From Hahella chejuensis KCTC 2396 (GTDB lineage: Bacteria > Pseudomonadota > Gammaproteobacteria > Pseudomonadales > Oleiphilaceae): DNA of 64,000 nucleotides. The translations under genes and the position numbers were made by a program. The notes beneath the pieces were generated by a model, which worked only from the letters and a program-made list of their open reading frames with translations, was not told the origin of the DNA and did no database searches. The DNA is taken from NCBI RefSeq assembly GCF_000012985.1, contig NC_007645.1, forward strand, positions 5,478,581 through 5,542,580, given 5' to 3'. Positions within the stretch are counted from its first letter, which is position 1. Each line of letters starts with the position of its first letter. Positions 41,099-51,504 of this stretch are shown in pieces.

Positions 41099-42097
41099 CT
41101 ATAGTGGATTACACGATTGTAACCGTTGTGAAATCAGTCGCATAGCGGCTTCGACTAATTGTGTATCATCTGCAGACAACCAATTTATCTCGGGCCAGGA
41201 GCGCAACCAAGTCATTTGCCTTTTCGCCAACTGGCGAGTGGCCGCAGTCGCTTTTTCCACCATTTCTTCCCGACCGAACTCCCCTTCGAGATAAGACCAC
41301 ACCTGACGATAACCTACCGCCCTGATAGAGGGCAGCTCCACATTCAAATCGCCTCGCCGACGTAACTGTTCGACTTCATCTATCATTCCCTGCTCCAGCA
41401 TGATTTGAAAGCGTTTGGCGATACGGGCGTGCAAATCCTCCCGCTTAACGGGAGCCAGAGCTAAGTTTAGCGCATTGTAAGGCAAAGCTGCGCCATTCAC
41501 ACTGTCCCAATTGAGTTCATTTTCTGGATTCGCTCCATCCGCCGCCCAATAATGCGAGAGCGGCTTCCCCGTCAGTCGATACACTTCCAAAGCGCGCTGA
41601 ATACGCTGACGGTTATTCGGGTGGATTTTAGCCGCCGCCACCGGATCAACTTGGCGTAACTGTTCATGCAGCGCCGGCCAGCCTACCTGTTCAGCCTCAG
41701 CCAATATCTGACCACGCACATTCTCGTCTGCGCTGGGCATATCGCCCAACCCCTGGCACAAAGCTTTATAGTACATAATTGTGCCGCCCACCAGCAGAGG
41801 AATCCGTCCGGCGTTAACGCTTTGCTCCATAAGACGCAAAGCATCGGTGCGAAACTCTGCTGCGGAATAGGGTTCCGCCGGGTCGCGAATGTCAATCAAA
41901 TGATGGGGATAGCGGGTCAGAGTGTCCGGGTCCGGCTTGGCGGAACCAATATCCATACCGCGATACACCATGACGGAGTCAACGCTTATCAAATCACAAG
42001 GCAGACGCTCGCTCAGCGCCATAGCGAGGTCCGTTTTACCTGACGCGGTTGGTCCCATTAACAGTATGGCAGGCGGCAGCGCCTTGTTATCCGACAC
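41099..42097 (-). CDS. miaA: tRNA dimethylallyltransferase MiaA
   Basis: MiaA adds the dimethylallyl group to A37 of tRNAs reading UNN codons, giving the substrate of MiaB at 7767. The P-loop [12 protein letters not shown] is at residues 15-26; [49 protein letters not shown] and the basic [16 protein letters not shown] region follow. The 332-residue length is normal. Its start and the mutL stop share one base, so the two are translationally coupled. Confidence 0.97.
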   Translation of the reverse strand: MSDNKALPPAILLMGPTASGKTDLAMALSERLPCDLISVDSVMVYRGMDIGSAKPDPDTLTRYPHHLIDIRDPAEPYSAAEFRTDALRLMEQSVNAGRIPLLVGGTIMYYKALCQGLGDMPSADENVRGQILAEAEQVGWPALHEQLRQVDPVAAAKIHPNNRQRIQRALEVYRLTGKPLSHYWAADGANPENELNWDSVNGAALPYNALNLALAPVKREDLHARIAKRFQIMLEQGMIDEVEQLRRRGDLNVELPSIRAVGYRQVWSYLEGEFGREEMVEKATAATRQLAKRQMTWLRSWPEINWLSADDTQLVEAAMRLISQRLQSCNPL

Positions 42098-43935
42098 TAT
42101 CGCCCCCGTAAAAACAGTTTATCCAACTCAGACATTGTCAACTGCACCCATGTTGGTCGGCCGTGATTACATTGTCCGCTGCGCTCGGTGTCCTCCATGT
42201 CACGCAACAGCGCATTCATTTCTGCAATGGTCAACTGGCGATTGGCTCTGACAGCGCCATGGCAGGCCATGGTCCCCAACAGCTCATTCATCGTCTCTTC
42301 CACTTTGCGGGTGGAGCCATGCTCTGCAAGTTCCGCTATCACATCCCGCACCAAAGCCTCAACATTCGCATTCCGCAACAACGCCGGAACTTGCCGAACA
42401 ATTATAGACTCTGCGCCGGCTGCTGTGATTTCCAGACCCAATTGCCGCAACGTCTCCGCATTTTCTTCTACCGCCAGCGACTCCCGGCGACTGACAGCCA
42501 GATTCATCGGCACCAACATAGGCTGCGTGGTCACACCGCTATTGTGCAGGGAGCGCTTCATCCGCTCGTAGACAATGCGCTCATGCGCCGCATGCATATC
42601 AACCAGAACCATGCCTTGTGCGTTCTGCGCCAGCACGAAAACGCCATGTAGCTGTGCAATCGCATAACCCAACGGAGCTTCAACAGCGTCATCGACGACA
42701 GACAAGACCTTCTCGGGCGCAGCGCCAAACATATCGCTAAGCCCGGATTTATCATGCAACTGTCCGTAGGCGGAAATCTGATCTCTGACAGCGCTGGCCG
42801 GGGGATTTCCGGTCATAGAGAACCCGGAAGCCGCAGGTTGCTGTCTTAAAGGCAGGGCGTCTTGCGTAGGCCACTGCATGACCGGCCGTTCTTGCTCCAC
42901 TACCGGCAAGGTTTCCACCGCGGCGGCTTGAGGCTTTACTTCAGCTAACGCCCTATGCAAACTGCGAAACAGGAAATCATGCACCATACGCCCTTCGCGG
43001 AAGCGTACTTCGTGCTTGGTGGGATGAACATTCACGTCGACCGTGGCGGGGTCCAGCTCCAAGTACAAAACAAATGCTGGATGACGTCCGTGATAAAGCA
43101 CATCCTGATAGGCCTGCCGCACAGCGTGCGCCACCAGCTTATCGCGAATTACGCGACCATTTACAAAGAAGTACTGCAAGTCAGCCTGACTACGTGAAAA
43201 CGTCGGCTTGGCCACCCACCCAGTCAGAGACAGTCCCGATGCAGAAACATTAATGGGAATAGCGCTCTCAATGAAGTTGGCGCCGCAAAGCTGTCCTATG
43301 CGACGAATGTGGTCCTCTTCCGACGCGGCTGGACGCAGCTGATGCACGACCTTCTGGTTATGCCGCAAAGTAAACGCGACGCTTAGCCGGCCCAGCGCCT
43401 GCCGTTTGATGATTTCCTCAATATGTCCGAACTCTGTTTTTTCGGTGCGCATAAATTTACGGCGCGCAGGGGTGTTGTAAAACAGGTCACGGACTTCCAC
43501 TGTAGTGCCGGGAGTATGCGCGGCTGGAGAAATTTCCGGCTTCATCTCGCGACCTTCCACTTCCACCTTCCAGGCTTCCCCCTGATTTTGCGGGCGCGAA
43601 GTCAGAGCAAGGCGGGAAACGGAACAGATACTGGCGAGCGCTTCGCCGCGAAACCCCAATGTAGCGACCGCCTCCAGGTCCTCAAGGGTTTCAATCTTGC
43701 TGGTGGCGTGACGCGACAGCGCCAACGGCAAATCCTCTCGCGGGATACCACCGCCATCGTCGCGAATTCGTATCAGTTTGACGCCGCCATTTTCGATATC
43801 GACTTCTATTTTGCGCGCGCCAGCGTCAAGCGCGTTCTCCACCAACTCCTTCACCACAGACGAGGGCCGCTCGACGACCTCTCCAGCAGCTATCTGGTTA
43901 GCCAATCGGGGGGAAAGTAAATGAATCTTCGACAT
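42097..43935 (-). CDS. mutL: DNA mismatch repair protein MutL
   Basis: MutL links mismatch recognition by MutS to strand incision. The GHKL ATPase motifs are visible: [26 protein letters not shown], and [14 protein letters not shown]; a Pro/Gln-rich linker (about 340-400) separates the N-terminal part from the C-terminal dimerisation domain ([15 protein letters not shown]). The frame extends to TTG 43950, but ATG 43935 gives the usual start [19 protein letters not shown] and 612 residues. No good ribosome binding site is seen for either. It lies between the amidase and miaA genes. Confidence 0.95.
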   Translation of the reverse strand: MSKIHLLSPRLANQIAAGEVVERPSSVVKELVENALDAGARKIEVDIENGGVKLIRIRDDGGGIPREDLPLALSRHATSKIETLEDLEAVATLGFRGEALASICSVSRLALTSRPQNQGEAWKVEVEGREMKPEISPAAHTPGTTVEVRDLFYNTPARRKFMRTEKTEFGHIEEIIKRQALGRLSVAFTLRHNQKVVHQLRPAASEEDHIRRIGQLCGANFIESAIPINVSASGLSLTGWVAKPTFSRSQADLQYFFVNGRVIRDKLVAHAVRQAYQDVLYHGRHPAFVLYLELDPATVDVNVHPTKHEVRFREGRMVHDFLFRSLHRALAEVKPQAAAVETLPVVEQERPVMQWPTQDALPLRQQPAASGFSMTGNPPASAVRDQISAYGQLHDKSGLSDMFGAAPEKVLSVVDDAVEAPLGYAIAQLHGVFVLAQNAQGMVLVDMHAAHERIVYERMKRSLHNSGVTTQPMLVPMNLAVSRRESLAVEENAETLRQLGLEITAAGAESIIVRQVPALLRNANVEALVRDVIAELAEHGSTRKVEETMNELLGTMACHGAVRANRQLTIAEMNALLRDMEDTERSGQCNHGRPTWVQLTMSELDKLFLRGR

Positions 43936-44088
43936 CAGGTATTTCGACAAATTATCAGGAAGTGAGTCGCCCCGGCGCTAAGTGGACAGGTGCTCAGCGA
44001 GGGCGCACAGTTGTCGCAGATGGTAACAGATGTCGACAGGCAACAGAACCGGCGCCGCCAAGCGCCGGTTCAATAGTGGCAGGCTCGA

Positions 44089-45411
44089 TCAGGTAGCGGG
44101 AATCATCAAGACCTGCCCTATCCGCAAGGATTCAGTGGTCAAGCCGTTGTGGTTCATCAGATCATTCAGGCTGATATTGTTTCTCTGGGCGATGCTGCTA
44201 AGCGTATCGCCCTTTTCGATCACATAAGTCTGCCCAAGCTTGCCCTGCCCAGACTGTTTTCGCCAAGCCATCAAAGTTCCCGGCGGCGGCGCATCGACAA
44301 AGTACTTTTGCAGCCCGCTGTAAATAGCCGCGGCGATTTTCTTCTGATACTTGCTGGTTTTCAGCCGCTGCGCTTCCGATGGGTTGGAGATAAAACCGGT
44401 CTCCACCAAAATGGAGGGAATATCCGGCGACTTCAACACCACAAAGCCCGCCTGCTCTACCCTTTTCTTGTGCAATCGGGATACCCCGCCCATCGATCTC
44501 AGCACGCTGTCGCCCACGGTAAGACTGGCCTTCAGGCTGGCGGTCATAGACAAATCCAGCAATACGCCCGCCAACACCTGATCCTTGTCCTCCAGACTCA
44601 CGCCGCCTACACCGCCAATCAAGTCGGACGTATTCTCCTTTTCCGCCAGCCAACGCGCCGTTTCACTGGTGGCGCCGCGTTTGGAGAGCGCAAAGACGGA
44701 AGCTCCGCTGGCCTCTGGACTCTTGAACGCATCCGCGTGCACTGACACCAATAAATCCGCATTGTATTCACGGGCCAACGCTGTGCGGTTGCGCAATGGG
44801 ACAAAATAGTCGCCTTTACGGGTTAAACGGCTGGAAAAGCCGCGCTCTTGGTCCAGCAGCGACTGCAACTCGCGGGAGATCGCCAACACCACATCCTTTT
44901 CACGAACGCCTTTAGGGCCAAGCGCTCCGGGATCTTCACCACCATGCCCCGCATCTATGACAACTATGATATCGCGCTTCTGCGTATGGTCGTCAGCCTG
45001 CTTCTTGACCTGCTGCACGCCGCCCGATCCATACAGGTCGATGACCAAACGATGTCCGTACTGATCATTCGGCTGTAGCGCAAAACTTTTTGGGTTAACG
45101 CCTTCTCTTAGGTCCAGCACTACGCGCAGGTCCTTGGAGCCGCGACGGGCGCTGCGGATACGCTGAATCGGCGTCCCCTCGTAACTGACGGCGGAAAAGT
45201 CAGTTTCCAAAGAGGCCTGCGATATATCAATCACCAACCGGTCCGGCTTCGCCAAAGCGAATACTTTGTGATCCACCGGCCCACTCATATCAAAAACCAA
45301 ACGAGTATGGTCAGGAGCCGGCCAGACACGGACATTACTGACCGTGGCCGCTCCCGCAACGGAAGAAATCAGTATCACACTGAGTAATATCAGTCTGAGC
45401 GCTACTGTCAT
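44089..45411 (-). CDS. amiB: N-acetylmuramoyl-L-alanine amidase with AMIN and LysM domains
   Basis: A periplasmic cell-separation amidase (440 residues). Order: signal peptide (LILLSVILISSVAGA), AMIN domain at about 25-125 for septal targeting, zinc amidase_3 domain at about 150-370 (VIDAGHGGEDPGALG with the first zinc histidine, DLLVSVHADAF with another, and the catalytic glutamate in ILVETGFISN), then a LysM domain at about 395-438 (YVIEKGDTLSSIAQRNNISLNDLMNHN). The LysM tail is common in the pseudomonad AmiB type. It lies between tsaE and mutL. Confidence 0.94.
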   Translation of the reverse strand: MTVALRLILLSVILISSVAGAATVSNVRVWPAPDHTRLVFDMSGPVDHKVFALAKPDRLVIDISQASLETDFSAVSYEGTPIQRIRSARRGSKDLRVVLDLREGVNPKSFALQPNDQYGHRLVIDLYGSGGVQQVKKQADDHTQKRDIIVVIDAGHGGEDPGALGPKGVREKDVVLAISRELQSLLDQERGFSSRLTRKGDYFVPLRNRTALAREYNADLLVSVHADAFKSPEASGASVFALSKRGATSETARWLAEKENTSDLIGGVGGVSLEDKDQVLAGVLLDLSMTASLKASLTVGDSVLRSMGGVSRLHKKRVEQAGFVVLKSPDIPSILVETGFISNPSEAQRLKTSKYQKKIAAAIYSGLQKYFVDAPPPGTLMAWRKQSGQGKLGQTYVIEKGDTLSSIAQRNNISLNDLMNHNGLTTESLRIGQVLMIPAT

Positions 45412-45440
45412 CTTATAAACCTCATTGCCCAGTATAGTGG

Positions 45441-45929
45441 TTACTCCCGGGACTGTTTTGCGTCATACGCCTCCAGCCATTGACAACCTCGCGTGGTGTG
45501 CGCCAGCAGCTTGATTCTGCGGCCTTTCATCAACACCTGGATATCCACCGTGAGGTCAGGCTCCGGCAACAATGGAGCGCCTTTATCCGGCCACTCCACC
45601 AAACAAATCGAATTCTCGTGGAAATAGTCGCGGATGCCGAGAAACTCCAGCTCCTCGGGGTCCGCCAATCGATACAGATCAAAATGAAAAACCAGCTTAT
45701 CTTCCAATTGATAGGGTTCGACCAGAGTATAGGTGGGACTCTTAACCAAACCTGAATATCCCATTCCTCGCATCATGGCGCGCGTCAGCGTGGTTTTACC
45801 TGCACCCAGTTGTCCCTGTAGATAGACCACCCCGGGCGCGGCAAAGCATTGCGACAACTGATCGCCCAAGACCGCCATAGCCTCCTCATCAGGAGCCACT
45901 ACCTGCCTGGATGAAAGCATTTGTGTCAT
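45441..45929 (-). CDS. tsaE: tRNA threonylcarbamoyladenosine biosynthesis ATPase TsaE
   Basis: TsaE is the small ATPase that drives the TsaB-TsaD cycle making t6A37 in tRNAs reading ANN codons. The P-loop GQLGAGKTTLTR is near residues 37-48, SPTYTLVEPY and FHFDLYRLADPEELEFLGI are family-typical, with VEWPDKGA following. The open frame extends to 46130, but ATG 45929 overlaps the nnr stop as ATGA, gives the normal 162 residues and removes a repetitive Gly/Arg-rich extension that is nnr read in another frame. Confidence 0.95.
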   Translation of the reverse strand: MTQMLSSRQVVAPDEEAMAVLGDQLSQCFAAPGVVYLQGQLGAGKTTLTRAMMRGMGYSGLVKSPTYTLVEPYQLEDKLVFHFDLYRLADPEELEFLGIRDYFHENSICLVEWPDKGAPLLPEPDLTVDIQVLMKGRRIKLLAHTTRGCQWLEAYDAKQSRE

Positions 45930-47443
45930 ACCCTCGCCTCGCGCATTACCGCCCCTAACTGCTTTAATAAGTCGCCGGCCATTAGCGATGCCTGCGCAAC
46001 ACTTTCCGTCGCCGAGTCCGCCGCCGCACCATGCCATGCCGCCGCCAGTTCGGCCGCCGCCAGCGGCGCCATGCCCTGCGCCAGCAACCCCGCCGCGAGA
46101 CCTGTCAACACGTCCCCCATACCCCCGCACGCCATCCCCGGATTACCCGCCTGTACGACGACCAGCTCTTCTTGATCCGGAGCCGCCAGCAATGTGCCGA
46201 CGCCCTTCAATAGGACATGACAATTATAGGACTCCGCCAAATCCCGCGCCGCCGCAAAACGGTCCTGCATGACATCCGCCACTGAGCACTCCAGTAAACG
46301 CGCAGCTTCTCCCGGATGCGGCGTCATTAACGAACGCGGATTGAGCTGAAGCTTGCGAGCAGCAATCATATTCAGGGCGTCAGCGTCGACGACCATAGGT
46401 TTATCAGCATCCAGGCAGGTTTGCAGACACATCTGCCCCCAGGGCTCCTTCCCCAAACCGGGACCAAGAGCGATTACCTCTGCGGCGTCAAGCATGGCCA
46501 ATAGCTCACCCCGACTGTTGATTTCCCGAAACATGACCTCAGGGACTCGAGCCAACCCTGCGCCAACGTGCGCAGCGCGGGTGGCGCAGGACACCAGCCC
46601 ACATCCGGCGCGATATGCGGCTTCCGCCGCCATGATCGCCGCTCCGCCGAAGCCTGTATCTCCACCGACCACCAACACGCGACCGAACATGCCTTTGTGC
46701 GACGATGGCTTGCGAATGGGCGCCAAACCGACAGCCTGAGAAAAATCAGAACGCCGGCAAGCCGTCGGCAGTTTACTATAAATGTCTGCAGGAACCTCTA
46801 ACTCGTCAAATACAAGCTCGCCGGTGTAATCCGGCGCCTCGCCCGTTACCAGCCCTCGTTTCATACCGATAAAAGTCACCGTCATCGCCGCGTTAACGGT
46901 AGGCCCCAAGGGCATGCCAGAATCCGCGCACAAGCCGGAGGGGATATCCAAAGCGATGACTGGCCTGCCAGCCGTGTTGATGGCGTTAATCGCCGCAGCA
47001 TAGTCTTCGCGTACTGCGCCGGACAGGCCTGTCCCCAGCATGGCGTCGACAATCACATCGCCGCTTATTAGACAGTCAGGAGACCATATAGCGACATCGA
47101 CGCCGGCCGCACAGCAACTTGCAAAGGCCTGCGCCGCCTCGCCTCGTAATTTCTCAGGGTCGCTTAATGCGAATACTTCGACCTGCAGGTTATGACGGCG
47201 CGCCAGCTCGGCCACCACATAACCATCGCCGCCGTTATTGCCGCCACCGCAGAACAGGGTCAATCTTGCCGCTTCAGGCCAACGACGCACCAGCGCGCGG
47301 AACGCCGAACGTCCCGCCCGCTGCATCAGTTCATAGCCGTTTTCAGCCGCCATGGACTGTATGGCCAGCGCATCGAGCTGACGCACTTGCGCCGCTGTGA
47401 ATAGGTCCTTCGGCATAGGATGGGAGACCCGCACAGATGACAT
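45926..47443 (-). CDS. nnr: Bifunctional NAD(P)H-hydrate repair enzyme Nnr
   Basis: Nnr repairs hydrated NAD(P)H. The N-terminal epimerase domain (about 1-215) has GGGNNGGDGYVVA and DAMLGTGLSGAVREDY, and the C-terminal ADP-dependent dehydratase domain (about 225-500) has GGDTGFGGAAIMAAEAAYRAGCGLV, LGPGLG, LMTPHPGEAARLL and AGNPGMACGGMGDVLTGLAAGLL. The frame reaches TTG 47461; ATG 47443 and ATG 47416 are other starts, and I chose 47443 without strong evidence. tsaE follows with a 4-base overlap. Confidence 0.94.
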   Translation of the reverse strand: MSSVRVSHPMPKDLFTAAQVRQLDALAIQSMAAENGYELMQRAGRSAFRALVRRWPEAARLTLFCGGGNNGGDGYVVAELARRHNLQVEVFALSDPEKLRGEAAQAFASCCAAGVDVAIWSPDCLISGDVIVDAMLGTGLSGAVREDYAAAINAINTAGRPVIALDIPSGLCADSGMPLGPTVNAAMTVTFIGMKRGLVTGEAPDYTGELVFDELEVPADIYSKLPTACRRSDFSQAVGLAPIRKPSSHKGMFGRVLVVGGDTGFGGAAIMAAEAAYRAGCGLVSCATRAAHVGAGLARVPEVMFREINSRGELLAMLDAAEVIALGPGLGKEPWGQMCLQTCLDADKPMVVDADALNMIAARKLQLNPRSLMTPHPGEAARLLECSVADVMQDRFAAARDLAESYNCHVLLKGVGTLLAAPDQEELVVVQAGNPGMACGGMGDVLTGLAAGLLAQGMAPLAAAELAAAWHGAAADSATESVAQASLMAGDLLKQLGAVMREARV

Positions 47444-47572
47444 TTCAAGAATCCACTTCAATTAATAGCGCTATACATATGTAAATTTTAGCAAAATACT
47501 CGAAAAAGACCATTTCGTAAACAACCATGCGCCGATGTGTCACAATAGCCCCCTGGATGAAAGCGGTAACTT

Positions 47573-48697
47573 ATGACGAACGATACTTACAGCCAACCTC
47601 AACTTAATCAGTTGGCGGGCGACATCAAGCAGTGGGCGCAAGAGCTGGGATTTCAGCAGTGCGGCGTCACCGATGTCGACCTCGGCCACCATGAAGATGC
47701 GCTCAAAGACTGGCTGAGCAAAGGCTACCATGGCTCCATGAATTATATGGCGGACCATGGAAATAAACGCAGTCGCCCAGCCGAACTGTTGCCTGGCGCA
47801 CTGCGCGTCATCAGTGTGCGGATGGACTACTGGCCCGAACAAAAAGGCAAGGCGCAAGCGCGTCTGGAGCAGGATCAGTCCGCCTATGTCTCCCGCTACG
47901 CCGTCGGCAGAGACTATCACAAACTCATGCGTAAGCGGCTCGCACAGCTTGGCAAGCGTATTCAGGAAGAAATTGCGGAGTCCGCTTATCGGGTCTTTGT
48001 CGACAGCGCGCCGGTTCTGGAGCGGGCTTTGGCGCAAAAGGCGGGCTTGGGATGGATTGGCAAAAACACCATGCTGATCAACCCCAAGGCGGGATCTTAC
48101 TTCTTCCTGGGCGAGCTGTTCACCGACCTGCCCCTGCCCATAGACGCACCTTATCCCAAGTACCATTGCGGCAGTTGCAGCGCGTGTCTGGACTTATGCC
48201 CCACCAAAGCATTCGTGGCGCCTCATATTCTGGACGCCCGCCGCTGCATCTCCTATTTAACGATAGAATTAAAGGGCGATATTCCGGAAGAGCTTCGTCC
48301 CATGATGGGAAACCGTATCTTCGGCTGCGATGATTGTCAGATGGTTTGCCCTTGGAACAAGTTCTCCCGGCTTACCGGCGAAAAAGATTTCTCGCCCCGT
48401 CACCGTCTCGACAGCGCAGAATTGCTGGAGTTATTCGAATGGACGGAGGAGCAGTTTCTCAACAATACAGAAGGATCAGCGATACGCCGTACAGGACATG
48501 AAAGCTGGCTGCGCAATATCGCCGTCGCGCTGGGCAATGCGCCGACTACGCCAACTATTATCGCCGCATTGAAGGGCAAGCTATCGCACCCTTCCGTCAT
48601 CGTTCAGGAGCATGTACGCTGGGCGCTGGCGCGACATGGCGAGCCGCTCGCAGAGACGACGGAGCGACAAGAAACGGACAAATCTTCAGTCCGTTAA
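47573..48697 (+). CDS. queG: Epoxyqueuosine reductase QueG
   Basis: QueG reduces epoxyqueuosine to queuosine in tRNAs with GUN anticodons, using cobalamin and two [4Fe-4S] clusters. The cobalamin region includes [15 protein letters not shown], and the clusters are seen as [16 protein letters not shown] near 197-212 and [11 protein letters not shown] near 254-264. A HEAT-like end ([18 protein letters not shown]) and a polar tail follow. The 374-residue length is normal. It is divergent from nnr and overlaps the end of the opposite orn gene by 12 bases. Confidence 0.95.
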   Translation: MTNDTYSQPQLNQLAGDIKQWAQELGFQQCGVTDVDLGHHEDALKDWLSKGYHGSMNYMADHGNKRSRPAELLPGALRVISVRMDYWPEQKGKAQARLEQDQSAYVSRYAVGRDYHKLMRKRLAQLGKRIQEEIAESAYRVFVDSAPVLERALAQKAGLGWIGKNTMLINPKAGSYFFLGELFTDLPLPIDAPYPKYHCGSCSACLDLCPTKAFVAPHILDARRCISYLTIELKGDIPEELRPMMGNRIFGCDDCQMVCPWNKFSRLTGEKDFSPRHRLDSAELLELFEWTEEQFLNNTEGSAIRRTGHESWLRNIAVALGNAPTTPTIIAALKGKLSHPSVIVQEHVRWALARHGEPLAETTERQETDKSSVR

Positions 48698-49234
48698 ACG
48701 CAGGAAGTGTTCGCGGTAGTAACGCAGCTCTTCCACAGACTCCCTGATATCTTCCAAAGCCTGATGCGAGCCTTTTTTCTTGATCCCTGCGGCCACTTCC
48801 GGCCGCCAGCGACGAGCCAGCTCTTTCAGCGTACTGACATCCAGGTTGCGATAATGGAAGAACTTCTCCAGATCCTTCATATAGCGGGCGAGAAAACGCC
48901 GGTCCTGACCAATGGAGTTGCCGCACATGGGGGAACACCCTGCGTCCACATGTTGCGCCAGAAAATCCAGTATTTGTTTCTCCGCGTCAGCCTCTCCGAT
49001 TGTGCTGCCCTTGACCCGCCCCGTGAGTCCGCTGGCCCCATGCGTGTTGCGATTCCAGTCGTCCATCAGCGCTAATACGCTATCTGGCTGATGCACTGCG
49101 ATAACCGGGCCTTCGGCGACCAACTCCAGGTTGCTAGTGGTGACAACCACCGCCATTTCGATAATTCGGTCCGAGTCCGGGTCCAGTCCGGTCATCTCCA
49201 AGTCGATCCAAATCAGGTTATCGCGACGTGACAT
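48686..49234 (-). CDS. orn: Oligoribonuclease Orn
   Basis: Orn degrades 2-5 nucleotide RNAs, including pGpG from c-di-GMP turnover, which is relevant to the c-di-GMP proteins elsewhere in this window. The DEDDh active site is read as D11 and E13 in [12 protein letters not shown], then [20 protein letters not shown], and the [18 protein letters not shown] block with the last histidine and aspartate. The 182-residue length is normal. It is divergent from rsgA and overlaps queG at the 3' end. Confidence 0.97.
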   Translation of the reverse strand: MSRRDNLIWIDLEMTGLDPDSDRIIEMAVVVTTSNLELVAEGPVIAVHQPDSVLALMDDWNRNTHGASGLTGRVKGSTIGEADAEKQILDFLAQHVDAGCSPMCGNSIGQDRRFLARYMKDLEKFFHYRNLDVSTLKELARRWRPEVAAGIKKKGSHQALEDIRESVEELRYYREHFLRLTD

Positions 49235-49412
49235 AACTTCTCCATCGTTTTACAGTAGCACCGGCGTCAAACGGCGACTTCAGAAAAATCAGGCAGTTTA
49301 GCGGCATCCATGGCCGTTTGTAAGCTTTAAGTCGCCAGCGGCATGCATACCGAAGGCCATCAGGCTGTATATTAAACTAGTGTAGTTCATAGGATAGTTA
49401 AGCCCCCCGATT

Positions 49413-50459
49413 ATGGCGAAGCGAAAACTCAGCAAACAGCAAAAATGGCGCATCCAGAAGATCCAGGACGAGCGCACCAAGCGCGCGACCCGCAAGGAGA
49501 CGCAACTGGAAAGCCAATTGAGCGGAGGAGAACTGTCGGCGGAGCAGGAAGGTCTGATCATCGCCCACTACGGCCAGCAACTTGCGGTCGAAGCCCTGGA
49601 GCCGCCTCACGCAGGCCAGATATTTCGCTGCTACGTCCGCGCCAATATTGATTCCCTGGTCACCGGCGACCTAGTGATCTGGCGCGCAGGTCCTGATAAT
49701 TCCGGCGTCATAGTCGCCCGACAACCGCGCGAGTCGGCCCTGAAACGTCCAGACAAGTTCGGCCAACTGAAACCCATCGCCGCCAATATTGACCAAATTC
49801 TGATCGTCATCGCGGCGGAGCCGGAACCTCATCACAACCTGGTTGATCGCTATCTGGTGGCCTCAGAGGCTGTCGGCATTCCCCCCCTGATCATTCTTAA
49901 CAAACAGGATCTGATCAACGACGCCAACCGCGACGCGCTGCAACAGTTCAAAGATCAGTACCAGCAATTGGGCTATGAGTGGATTGACGCCTCCACCAAT
50001 ACACAATCAGGCCTGGACGACCTCAAGCAACACTTGGCCCACAAGACCAGCATCTTCGTCGGTCAATCCGGCGTTGGGAAATCTTCGTTGATAAAAATGC
50101 TGCTGCCGGAGGAGGACGTCAAAGTTGGCGACCTGTCGGAGAACGTTCGCAAAGGCACACATACCACCACCACGGCCAAACTGTTTCACCTTCCGTCCGG
50201 CGGCGACTTAATCGACTCCCCCGGCATCCGGGAATTCGGCTTGTGGCATATTGATGAGCACACCCTGGAGGACGGCTTCGTCGAGTTTCGCCCCCATCTT
50301 GGCCATTGTCGCTTCCGTAACTGTCGGCATATTCAAGAACCGGGTTGCGCCTTACAGTCAGCGCAGGAAAGCGGGGAGATTCTGACCAGCCGCATGGAAA
50401 GCTTTCTGCGCATCAGAGAATCGCTGCAGGAACAGGATATCCACGAGGAAAATCTTTAG
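49413..50459 (+). CDS. rsgA: Ribosome small-subunit-dependent GTPase RsgA
   Basis: RsgA is a circularly permuted GTPase in late 30S assembly. The permutation is clear: NKQD (G4) comes before GQSGVGKSSLIK (G1) and DSPGIREFGL (G3). An N-terminal OB-fold begins after a basic stretch (MAKRKLSKQQKWRIQKIQD), and the C-terminal zinc site is CRFRNCRHIQEPGC. The 348-residue length is normal. It is divergent from orn and ends 5 bases from the opposite motB, with no terminator between them. Confidence 0.96.
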   Translation: MAKRKLSKQQKWRIQKIQDERTKRATRKETQLESQLSGGELSAEQEGLIIAHYGQQLAVEALEPPHAGQIFRCYVRANIDSLVTGDLVIWRAGPDNSGVIVARQPRESALKRPDKFGQLKPIAANIDQILIVIAAEPEPHHNLVDRYLVASEAVGIPPLIILNKQDLINDANRDALQQFKDQYQQLGYEWIDASTNTQSGLDDLKQHLAHKTSIFVGQSGVGKSSLIKMLLPEEDVKVGDLSENVRKGTHTTTTAKLFHLPSGGDLIDSPGIREFGLWHIDEHTLEDGFVEFRPHLGHCRFRNCRHIQEPGCALQSAQESGEILTSRMESFLRIRESLQEQDIHEENL

Positions 50460-50464
50460 GCCAT

Positions 50465-51451
50465 TTACCAGGTCAGACCATCGGTGTTCGGCGCAGGCTT
50501 ATCGTCTACGGGCAGATCTTTGTCTGGATCGAACTCCGGTTTGCGTCCCTGACGGTCCAAAGTGCGATCTAACTCTTCCAGTAAATCCGATGTAGAGATG
50601 GCGCTGTCCGCTTGTTCAGCGCCTTCAATGTCCTCTTGCGTCTTTTTATTCAGCACCAGGATGGAAATACGGCGGTTGACCGGGTTGTAAGGGTCTTTTT
50701 CATCGAACAGCACTGATGACGCCAACCCGACCACCCTGGCCATGCGCCCCTCCGGCAGCCCTCCCTCCACCAATGCGCGGCGCGCAGCATTGGCGCGATC
50801 CGCCGAAAGCTCCCAGTTGCTGTAGTTGTCTCTGCCTAAAAAAGGCTGCGCGTCAGTATGCCCCGATACGCTGATCTTATTTCTGACTTTGGCGATGCTT
50901 TTCGCCAGTTCAAACAAGATTTCCTCAAAGTAAGGCTGGAGTTCAGAGCGGCCGCTGTCGAACATGGGACGCTGGCGCTTGTCGACAATCTGAATGCGCA
51001 AGCCTTCATCAGTGATATCCAGCAGCAGTTGATCTTTGAACGCATTCAGTTTGGGGTTTTTCTCGATCTGCGCCATGATTTCCTGCATCAGCTGGGTCAG
51101 CTTCTGCTGCTCAAGTTGCGCCGCAAGATCCTGAATGGTGTCTTCGCGCATGCGCACTTCCGGTTGGTCTTGCGGCTTACCGGCGGTGTCCTGAGTCACC
51201 GTAACAGTGACGCTGCCTCCGAGATCAATCACATAGGGGCTGCCGCCTTGCTCAAAGCCTACTGGATCTGTGAAGTAGCCGGAAATCGCATCTTTCTGCT
51301 CCTTGGTGGCCGCCTCGCTCAGCCAGAGCACCAGAAAAAACGCCATCATAGCAGTGGCGAAGTCTGCAAACGCCACCTTCCAGGCGCCGCCGTGGGCGTG
51401 GTGACCTTTGCGGACGCGACGAACGATAATCGGCGGACGTTCCTCCATCAT
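50465..51451 (-). CDS. motB: Flagellar stator protein MotB
   Basis: MotB anchors the stator to peptidoglycan and carries the ion-path aspartate. The single membrane segment FADFATAMMAFFLVLWL is near residues 27-45, with the critical aspartate in ADFATAM. The OmpA-like domain in the C-terminal half includes GHTDAQPFLGRDNYSNWELSADRANAARRAL. The 328-residue length is normal, with a charged tail (LDRQGRKPEFDPDKDLP). GGAGG stands before the start. It lies 53 bases downstream of motA. Confidence 0.95.
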   Translation of the reverse strand: MMEERPPIIVRRVRKGHHAHGGAWKVAFADFATAMMAFFLVLWLSEAATKEQKDAISGYFTDPVGFEQGGSPYVIDLGGSVTVTVTQDTAGKPQDQPEVRMREDTIQDLAAQLEQQKLTQLMQEIMAQIEKNPKLNAFKDQLLLDITDEGLRIQIVDKRQRPMFDSGRSELQPYFEEILFELAKSIAKVRNKISVSGHTDAQPFLGRDNYSNWELSADRANAARRALVEGGLPEGRMARVVGLASSVLFDEKDPYNPVNRRISILVLNKKTQEDIEGAEQADSAISTSDLLEELDRTLDRQGRKPEFDPDKDLPVDDKPAPNTDGLTW

Positions 51452-51504
51452 ATCCCGCCTCCTTTACACTTCCGCCAGCGCGCTTCAGACATAACCGCTT
51501 TCGC

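Noticed and set aside
45930-46130. 67-residue Gly/Arg-rich N-terminal extension of TsaE
   Set aside because: It is nnr read in another frame; the family start at 45929 with an ATGA overlap gives the normal length.
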